Assembly: GCA_973895155.1 (NCBI GenBank)
Contig: OZ316896.1
Coordinates: 9,610,001 to 9,674,000, forward strand
Direction: 5' to 3'
Length of the DNA stretch: 64,000 nucleotides
Source of the DNA: Marsupella aquatica
Lineage: Eukaryota; Marchantiophyta
Shown here: piece by piece, positions 56,476-64,000 of the stretch
How positions within the stretch are numbered: position 1 is the stretch's first letter
Layout of the letters: each line of letters opens with the position of its first letter
Program-made: the position numbers and the translations under genes
The notes under the pieces: model-generated
The model's input: only the letters and a program-made list of their open reading frames with translations
What the model was told of the DNA's origin: nothing
Database searches by the model: none

Positions 56476-57921
56476 ATGGGCGTGACAATATGTTGCATCG
56501 GAGCTGGATACGTGGGCGGGCCAACAATGGCTATGATTGCGCTCAAGTGTCCCAACATCACCGTGAACGTGGTGGATATCTCCCAGCCCAGGATTGCGGC
56601 GTGGAACAGCGATGAGCTGCCCATCTATGAGCCCGGGCTCGACGAAATTGTGAAGGAATGTCGGGGCAAAAACCTCTTCTTCTCCACCGACGTCGAGAAG
56701 TTCGTGGCCGCCGCAGACATAATCTTCGTGTCCGTCAACACCCCAACCAAAACTCGCGGCCTCGGCGCGGGCAAAGCGGCCGACCTCACCTACTGGGAGA
56801 GCGCGGCTCGCATGATCGCTGAAGTCTCCACTTCGGACAAGATCGTGGTCGAGAAATCCACCGTGCCCGTGAAAACCGCAGAGGCCATTGAGAAGATCTT
56901 GACGCACAACAACAAGGGAATCAACTTCCAGATCCTCTCCAACCCCGAGTTTCTAGCAGAGGGCACAGCGGTCGAGGACCTGATGAAACCCGACCGCGTT
57001 CTCATCGGAGGCCGCGAGACCCCAGGAGGAGCGAAGGCAGTCGCCACCCTCAAGGCCGTGTACGCGCACTGGGTCCCTGAGGACCGCATCCTGACCACCA
57101 ATCTGTGGTCCGCCGAGCTCTCCAAACTCGCTGCCAATGCGTTTCTTGCTCAGAGGATCTCCTCTGTCAATGCAATGTCAGCTCTGTGCGAGGCCACGGG
57201 GGCCGATGTCGCTGAAGTGTCTTACGCCATCGGCATGGACTCCAGAATCGGGCCCAAGTTCCTGGGAGCGAGCGTGGGCTTCGGGGGCTCGTGTTTCCAG
57301 AAGGATATCCTCAATTTGGTGTACATTTGCGAGTGCCATGGGCTGATCGAGGTCGCGAACTACTGGAAGCAGGTGGTGGCCATCAACGAGTATCAGAAAA
57401 CCCGGTTTGTGAGGAGGGTGGTGTCGTCCATGTTCAACACCGTGTCGGGGAAGAAGATCGCCATTTTCGGGTTTGCATTCAAGAAGGATACAGGCGATAC
57501 ACGAGAGACGCCGGCCATCGATGTGTGCAATGGGCTGCTGGGAGACAAAGCTCGCCTCAGCATCTATGATCCTCAAGTGACAGGAGACCAGATTCTGCGA
57601 GATCTGTCGATGAATAAATTCGACTGGGATCATCCACATCACTTGCAACAGCTGAGCCCGACCACCTTCAAGCAGGTGAATGTCTGTTGGGATGCGTACG
57701 AGGCAGCCAAGGACGCTCACGGAATTTGCGTCGTCACGGAATGGGACGAGTTCAAGAAGCTCGATTACCGGAAAATATACGAGAGCATGCAGAAGCCGGC
57801 GTTCATCTTCGATGGGCGGAACGTGCTGAACGCTCGGGAGTTGCGCAAGATTGGATTTGTTGTGTACACCATTGGAAAGCCTTTGGATCCTTGGGTGAAG
57901 GATCTATCTACGTCAGTCTAG
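56476..57921 (+). CDS. UGD: UDP-glucose 6-dehydrogenase, copy C, 481 aa
   Basis: It has the same enzyme length and motifs as copies A and B: GAGYVGGP at 9-16, SVNTPTKT at 86-93, catalytic C273 in [10 protein letters not shown], and [17 protein letters not shown] in the C-terminal domain. It differs from them at several dozen residues, for example EDLMKPD for ADLDKPD, GGAKAVA for [21 protein letters not shown], and [17 protein letters not shown]. It is therefore an older paralogue. Coding GC content is high. It is on the plus strand, head-to-head with copy B about 9.2 kb away, and its flanks do not resemble theirs. No break or missing catalytic residue was seen. Confidence 0.96.
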   Translation: MGVTICCIGAGYVGGPTMAMIALKCPNITVNVVDISQPRIAAWNSDELPIYEPGLDEIVKECRGKNLFFSTDVEKFVAAADIIFVSVNTPTKTRGLGAGKAADLTYWESAARMIAEVSTSDKIVVEKSTVPVKTAEAIEKILTHNNKGINFQILSNPEFLAEGTAVEDLMKPDRVLIGGRETPGGAKAVATLKAVYAHWVPEDRILTTNLWSAELSKLAANAFLAQRISSVNAMSALCEATGADVAEVSYAIGMDSRIGPKFLGASVGFGGSCFQKDILNLVYICECHGLIEVANYWKQVVAINEYQKTRFVRRVVSSMFNTVSGKKIAIFGFAFKKDTGDTRETPAIDVCNGLLGDKARLSIYDPQVTGDQILRDLSMNKFDWDHPHHLQQLSPTTFKQVNVCWDAYEAAKDAHGICVVTEWDEFKKLDYRKIYESMQKPAFIFDGRNVLNARELRKIGFVVYTIGKPLDPWVKDLSTSV

Positions 57922-60812
57922 CTAATTGGGCGAGTGGGAAGAGTCGTGGGGTTCTGTACATTGTGATAGTTGAGCTTCGAATTTTTTGTACGTTCGACAA
58001 GAACTGGACTATTGAGGAAGGAAGTTGGGAACATACGTAACGGTAAGGAAACTTTTTGGGTGGGGTGATCTTTTGCCAGGTTTTGGGTCCTACAGAGCAA
58101 AGTAATGTTGAGCGTAACCCCCGAGCGTTCGCGGATTATCGATTTGTGTTAGATGTATGGTGGTCAAGGCTAGATATGAAGCCTTTCATGGTAATTTTGT
58201 CACCTGTAACGATGAGATCAGCTTGTCTGGGACTAGATATATAATGTCAATAGTCAGCTGCGAAGAGCCTTCAATACATGTGAAGAAGCATGACAGTGGG
58301 GAAGAAGTGTCGTCGAGATAGATTTGGCGCCCCAGCAGATAGCGTAGCTGTGTAGAGGAAGTCAAAAGTTGATACACGGATGATTTGGGCTCGTTTTCAG
58401 TGACAGTTGGGTCTAGTTACTCCAATGTAGTAGTGTCTTTAAGCGCTTTCGTGGATCTCCTGCAAAGCAAAACAAACAGTGCAGGTGGATCCATGTAATG
58501 AATCATACAAACAAAAGTACGAGATGAGAAAATCATCGCATAGACTAAACGACGAGACCCTTCGAACAAACTTTCAAAACAAACTGTTACACCAGCAGTC
58601 AACCTGCGACTTCTAAGATTCTTTTCAATGGTAGCGGAAAGAGCGCAACCTTAAATTAAATATCACGCCCAGAAACTGTTCGAAAAGCAATCATTTGTTT
58701 GTTGCATGTGAACTGCTCCCTCACCCATTGCGCAGAAAGGGAGGCAGCTTGTCCATGTGACCCAAAGCCAGAGACTCTAAATGTTTCTTCCTTCTCTGCT
58801 CCCATTTCTTCCGATGAAGCTCTCTCAAGTCGCAATGGCAAAAAGTCTTTTGGGGTTCTTTTGTGTAGTTCTTCCAGATTGCTTCCCCATCCCAGGCTAG
58901 TGCTCTTGTTTCCGGTCTAACAAGTTGAGAAGGTCTTCTCTACACTCGTTACACGGACGCGCAGACAAAAGGAGAACAGATCTTTGAAGACCAATAAATT
59001 CTGTAGTGAGGGTGCTGACACCTCACCTCAGACTTTCTGCACCTGGTTTTAGCTCTTTCTTGCAATCCAATCAAATCGTCAGAACCTCCAAGAAACGGAT
59101 TATTCTTAACTTCGCATATTTCTCAAATCCATTTAGATCTCTACAAACAATTGTCGGGGCAAATTCCTGTTTAGATCTCCGATCACGTCCCCCGTGTAAA
59201 ATTTATAAAATTTCATCGGTTACAATTCTGATCAGATCAGGAAATGTCATGAGCAGTTTTAGGATTCTACAAGTACTCCATAGAACTATGGTTGGAACCT
59301 TCATCAAGGCAGGGATGTCCTCAAACAACTTGATGGAGTTGAGTTCTTGGAAATTTCAAATTCCAGCAGGTTCCCCATTAGAAACTCGGATCAATGAAGT
59401 TAACCTTCACCACACTTATTCTGTCTCCGGCCAAATATTGCTACAGGACAAGTTACACCTTGACTTCTTCTTTGTTATTTGTGGGAAGGGAGCATTCTCT
59501 CGCCATTTTTACTTTGTACATTTTCAGGGACTCTGTTGCCAACTCACAGAAGACTCGACTTACATACATGATCTGACATGTTATTTTGAGGCAATTGACG
59601 GAGTGCTCAGGACGACTCCCACCTCAGGACACTAAAATCTTCTGCAATAAAATCGAGACAATATACCCCAACCAATTAATGCACAACTCCATACCAAGGG
59701 TAGCAAGCACCTCAGCATCCTCCCTCCAAAAAATACGTGTGAGAAGAGGTGACAGGAAATGTGTTGGAATAACAGAGTTCCGAATAAGTCTGTCCCTTTC
59801 AATCAAACGACGCTCTCGAACAAAAGCAATGAAGGTACGAGTACATATTCTGCACCATTTTTCTTGTTTGGTATACTTTCTTCTCGATCTTGTGTGATGT
59901 GCCAGCACGTATGTACACACTTGAGACCATAGATCGTTCCCGACATAGATGCTCTGCTCTGTGAGGCATACGCCCCTGTGTACTATCTCTTGACCACCGA
60001 AGGGATGCACCAGCACTTCCAGAAAAATTGTACAAGGTCTTGACAGCATCAGATTGAAAATATGTTGAGGCGTGTAAGTAATCATGGTCTGAATCCAAAC
60101 AAATTTCCATCGTGAATCTTTCAAGAACGTTATGATCTTCGGAGGAGCGACCCAGTTGCAAAATTCGAATGAAAACTGGTACTGTCGATTCAAAATGACG
60201 AATACGTACTTGCCACTTTCCATAGTCACCTCTCCAGAAGACTTTCAAGATACTACTGTCAAGCAAGGCCAGAGAGACAGGTGTCATAAACAGTCAACCG
60301 GACTAATTAGTCAACAAAAGTGTCATTGAAACACCATTTTGCTTGGACGAGGTACGTCTCTGTCTGCTGCTTTCTCCAATTAATATTGTACTGAAAAGTT
60401 TGTTCTCTGCCATGCATTCAAGTTTTCTGTCAACCCAAAGTGCTCTGAGACTTTTCTGGAAGCTAATGACATGAGCTAGTTCACGACCACCAGGACTCTA
60501 GATTTGTCAGCAAAGTTCGTCCTTGTGTGAGGTAGGATAATGACAGCTTTTGACTTCACCCTCCAGTCGTGAGCAAGAATTTTGTACAAATCCCTCCAAA
60601 CACTCAAAGCCCGTATTTCAATGGGTACCAGTCATGTGTTCGACGGCCGAGATTTCTAGGCTTTTTACATATCTTCCGATACGTTCCAAAGTGACGATGA
60701 ATTCGTTATCTAGCTGCCCATGCTCATCGAAGTAAAATGCCCTGGGTGTGTACTCTTCATGTTTATCATTTGTGGAAAGGAACTGCTTCTTTATAAGTTC
60801 GGGCTCCAGATT
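57922..60812. other. Intergenic, no supported gene
   Basis: The first part is presumably the UGD-C 3' UTR. Open frames of 209 codons (59006-59635 plus) and 201 codons (59624-60229 minus) overlap each other's strand and show no recognisable domain. The minus-strand frames from about 61260 down to 59620 have ordinary-looking composition and could be a heavily decayed gene, but I could not join them into a known family. Confidence 0.4.
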
Positions 60813-60950
60813 ATCTCCTCTGTAGACTTCATACTTGATTGTGAAGACTGTCACGGGCATGCAGAGAAGACTAGTGACATAATCTCCTCTGTAGTCTTCA
60901 TACTTGATTGTGAAGACTGTCACGGGCATGCAGAGAAGTATACTGACAGA
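60813..60950. repeat. Tandem 69-bp duplication
   Basis: ATCTCCTCTGTAG, CTTCATACTTGATTGTGAAG and ACTGTCACGGGCATGCAGAG occur at 60813 and again at 60882, nearly identical. Confidence 0.93.
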
Positions 60951-62145
60951 CCAATTGTTACACTGAGCATGAATAACAGGATCCGGACAAAGCTAGAGAT
61001 ATGACAATGTTGACCAGTAAACCAACTTCAGCACAACCAGATCTTGTCTTCCCATTCTCTGGACGGGAAAGTAGAGTCTGTGTCAACAGCCGCTCTTCCG
61101 TTCTGATCCATTCCTTAACGGTGGAACCTTTGTCCGTGCGCGAAGAAATGTGTGTACTCTTCGTCCAGAATTCACAAGACACCATTTCTTCGTGCAGGCA
61201 AGCCACGTGAAGACAGGGACACGGAAATGAGTACAAGGACACGGAAACTTCAGATATCGACAATTTCTAAATCGAAAGCGAGGCGGGAACAAGTCCTATG
61301 CAGCAAAGGTTCTCCAGTGAGACCTGAAAGGCAATCGATACACAGAGAGCAGGCAACAAACTCAGGTCCATTACTCTATATTGAGAACTTTTCTATTTAG
61401 AACTAATTGATCCCGTGAAATGATGACCACACGAACTAACTGGTTTCAACCACGTGCAGGAGAACAAAGGAGAAGAGATTGTGTTAAAACGATTCCAGAT
61501 ATTTGAGCTTACGACCACTTGACGGGAAACAGGAAGATGTCACTGTAGTAAAGTCTAAAATACATGACAAACTTCAAGGAAAAGCTGTATTCGAGACTCC
61601 TCATTCTGCAATCTTTAGTGGAATTTAAGCCCGGAGACAAGCCCAAGATAGAACGCTTCCAAGTTTAGAGAAACAAAAATTTAAATATATTTCATTTTCG
61701 TCCACGGAGTCCTAAGGAAGCAAGAGACGGAGAGTACAGAGCGGCAGATAGCCAGCAACAGAGAAACTCTACAGGATCTTAAGTGGCAACTGGTCATCAC
61801 AGAGAGGCTGTAAATACTGTATGTCTGACCTCAAGGAGAAAAGAGAGACATATTCCCCTCTCTAGCTGACTAGTATGTAGTCTTGCCACAAATTAGGTGC
61901 AACCTTACAAGAATACCTCACTCTACACTGGCCAAATGTCGGACAACATTTGACCATTCATCAACCTGTCAACAACACAGATACCTGCGGGAACCAATGA
62001 CTGAGTGTCTGCAGCACTCCTCTCAATTGCTCGAGTCAATATCCCTGTCCTGGGAGCACCAGTCTCCACAACAAACTCCACAAGTCAGAGTACTGCCCCA
62101 GCATGTTCTACTACTTGCCCCTTCCTAGCACCTCCGCGCATATGC
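60951..62145. other. Intergenic and LRR gene 3' region
   Basis: No gene is supported. The final hundred or so bases should be the 3' UTR of the minus-strand LRR gene. No oligo-T tract that would mark a retrocopy's poly-A tail was seen in the last 400 bp. Confidence 0.4.
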
Positions 62146-62781
62146 TTAATGGCAGGAAGATTGGTAGGGTGCTCCCAGGAGTTCCGGTCCACGCAGCCTC
62201 GGATTGTTCTCGAAACTCCTGCCGTAAAACCGTGAGAAAGACCCCGAGGTAGGAATCGTTCCGCAGAAATCATTGTTGGACAGATCCAGAACTTTCAAGG
62301 AGGCTATGCCGGTGAGCTCCTGGGGAATACGCCCTCTCAGTTGGTTGTTATTGAGGCGGAGAAAGATGAGAGACTTGAGCTCGCCAAGAGCTGAAGGAAT
62401 CTCACCGGTGAAGTTGTTATTGTACAGATCCAGGCTCACGAGATTCTTCAGCTTACCCAGCTCGTTGGGGATTTTCCCCTCCAGCTTGTTCTTCGAAAGC
62501 TCGAGGTACTGCAAGCTATGCAGATTTCCCAGCTCCGGCACAAGACTACCTTCCAACCCTGCATTTCCTAGGTCCACTCTTATCACCTGGTTGGAATGAC
62601 TGCATGTGACGTGGAACCATGTGCAAGGGTTCACTAGCGTCGGATCCCAGCTTTGAAGCACGTTGTGTGGATCTTTCAAATTCCTGCGTAACGCGTAAAG
62701 CGCATCGCCTTGGGTGTCAGCCAGTACGCAATCCAGTCCTACGAGTATCAACATTGCCACGAGAACCACGGACATCCCCAT
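62146..62781 (-). CDS. Secreted leucine-rich-repeat protein (SERK-ectodomain-like), 211 aa
   Basis: The N-terminus [21 protein letters not shown] is a signal peptide, so the protein is predicted to be apoplastic or cell-surface associated. An LRRNT_2 cap follows ([20 protein letters not shown], with the paired-Cys motif [10 protein letters not shown]). Five plant-specific LRRs are at about 72-190: [80 protein letters not shown] and [12 protein letters not shown]. The end is [10 protein letters not shown] and a short Cys-containing tail. There is no transmembrane span or kinase. The layout and length match the small LRR proteins related to SERK ectodomains (Arabidopsis At5g21090 type). Those genes and SERKs usually have an intron per LRR, whereas this frame is uninterrupted. 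Confidence 0.88.
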   Translation of the reverse strand: MGMSVVLVAMLILVGLDCVLADTQGDALYALRRNLKDPHNVLQSWDPTLVNPCTWFHVTCSHSNQVIRVDLGNAGLEGSLVPELGNLHSLQYLELSKNKLEGKIPNELGKLKNLVSLDLYNNNFTGEIPSALGELKSLIFLRLNNNQLRGRIPQELTGIASLKVLDLSNNDFCGTIPTSGSFSRFYGRSFENNPRLRGPELLGAPYQSSCH

Positions 62782-64000
62782 TGTTCCAAGCTAGCAAAGG
62801 ACGAATCTACCCTAATCAAGAGCTCGCTCCTGTTTGTTATAGAAGCTCCCTCCTCCCTCTTCTCTTCAGCACGTGCCAACTCTTGCTGATGCACAAATCC
62901 AAGCCTGCATCACAATAAGTACGCACAGTTTCTTTGCAGATCAGTCCAAGCACTACCTTAGGCTAGGTCACGCATATGCAAGTGAAAAACACATTGAACG
63001 CGAGCTTTTCTGGGGAAGGGACACGGCAAGACATGGCCACCCATAGCATCTCATCATCCCCCCGCCTTGGAAGTAGTTTCAATGCATGATAGGGCTCCAA
63101 TATGGCAGACATGCGAATAGTGTACACCTTCAGCAACACCCCCTTTTCTGGGCATCATGCAAAGACAAGCCCCATATCCTCTGATTGCTCCCAAACCTTA
63201 GAAGTAATTGCAACGCTTTACAAAGATAACATACTAAAGGCTCCAATGTGGTAGGGGTTACAAAGGCTCGAGTACAACCAATGACTACTAACTCCTTAAC
63301 GGTCCAAGGGATGGTTCGTATGACACGGACACCAAACTCCCGCAGCAGACATCACACGGAGGATAGAATTACTCGAACCTATCGTGCACAAGAAATCACC
63401 TCTCACACGGCAATGAGACCACACCACCTGCTTTGTGATACAATGTCATCGCTTACAACTTACTGCAGAAATGTAACTACAAACTAACCAACTGTCAACA
63501 CCGCGTCTCCTGCGATGAAAGCACGGTCTAAACAACGATTTTCCTACCCTTCTCTTTCTTACGACCCCTCGCTCCAGAAAATCGCCGCAGCACAACAAAT
63601 CCAAGCCAGGACAAGGACGAGGACGGGATGGAATGGCAAGGAAAACGAAACAAGTACACCACGTCGTTCACAAACAAGCGCATTTCGCTCGCCTCCTTCC
63701 CCTGGCCTCAGGAAGGGAGCACATTACACCGGGGAAGAAACAAGCACAACTCGACGAGTCACACAAATTCACTCAGTAAGAAGCAGCGACGGAACGAAGC
63801 CCCACGTTGACAACCTGCTAGAGCAGCAGCCGCATCTCTCACTCGAGCCTCACCGTAGAGTATCGTATCGTGTCCAGTCGTGTCCACACAGCCGAGAACG
63901 AGACTCCAATACTCACTCGTCGGTTATCGCAAAGCCTTCCGTCGCCGACTCCCAGAGCGAGAGACGAAGAAGAGAGATTCTACAGAGAGAGAGCGAGAGA
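62782..64000. other. LRR gene 5' region and intergenic
   Basis: The bases next to 62781 are presumably the LRR gene promoter. No further gene was recognised. The last 170 bp turn GC- and GA-rich (GAGAGAGAGCGAGAGA at the edge), like a plant 5' UTR or promoter on either strand, possibly of a gene beyond the window. Confidence 0.45.

Noticed and set aside
59006-60287. Frames of 160-209 codons on both strands between UGD-C and the LRR gene
   Set aside because: No recognisable motif. They overlap antisense to each other. I could not join neighbouring minus-strand frames into a family.

Overview
The window is nuclear DNA of a land plant. It has spliced genes with GT-AG introns, plant-type proteins (cinnamyl-alcohol dehydrogenase, SAR1 GTPase, UDP-glucose dehydrogenase, F-box/Kelch, secreted LRR protein), a Ty1/copia retrotransposon primed by initiator tRNA-Met, and a non-LTR element. 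The plant group cannot be fixed from the sequence alone. The low gene density and extensive repeats fit a bryophyte, lycophyte or fern as well as any other group, so a seed-free plant is only a guess.

Layout. At 1-4.4 kb a six-exon CAD gene lies behind a direct/inverted repeat array. At 4.4-8.6 kb is intergenic DNA with two hairpin elements and local duplications. At 8.4-10.6 kb is a three-exon SAR1 gene behind stacked pentamer repeats. At 12-22.2 kb a decayed minus-strand non-LTR retrotransposon (zinc finger, RT, CCHC, restriction-like nuclease) is split by a young copia element with 403-bp LTRs and a 5-bp target duplication (GGATG). At 22-25 kb are duplicated intergenic repeats. At 26-27.4 kb is UDP-glucose dehydrogenase copy A (minus). 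At 28-33.4 kb are minisatellites, a solo LTR of the same copia family with its own target duplication, an inverted-repeat-bounded segment, and a 147-bp tandem repeat. At 33.8-35.7 kb is an intact 616-codon ORF of unknown function. At 36-41 kb are dispersed and tandem duplications. At 41.3-42.7 kb is an F-box/Kelch gene. At 43.2-44.7 kb is a large tandem duplication. At 44.7-44.9 kb is a truncated GFA/CENP-V-domain fragment. At 45.8-47.3 kb is UDP-glucose dehydrogenase copy B (minus). At 47.3-54.8 kb are duplicated promoter sequence, a decayed LTR and intergenic DNA. At 55.2-57.9 kb is UDP-glucose dehydrogenase copy C (plus) with a probable 5'-UTR intron. At 58-62 kb is intergenic DNA. At 62.1-62.8 kb is an uninterrupted secreted LRR gene (minus).

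The dominant biological theme is the local family of three UDP-glucose 6-dehydrogenase genes. All are exactly 481 codons with full catalytic sites. A and B differ at 9 of 481 residues and share flanks, so they come from a recent segmental duplication. C is more diverged and is divergently oriented relative to B. They supply UDP-glucuronate for cell-wall polysaccharides. The other genes show no evident functional linkage to them. I found no clear new multi-gene system. The least explained items are the 616-codon ORF and the intronless LRR gene.
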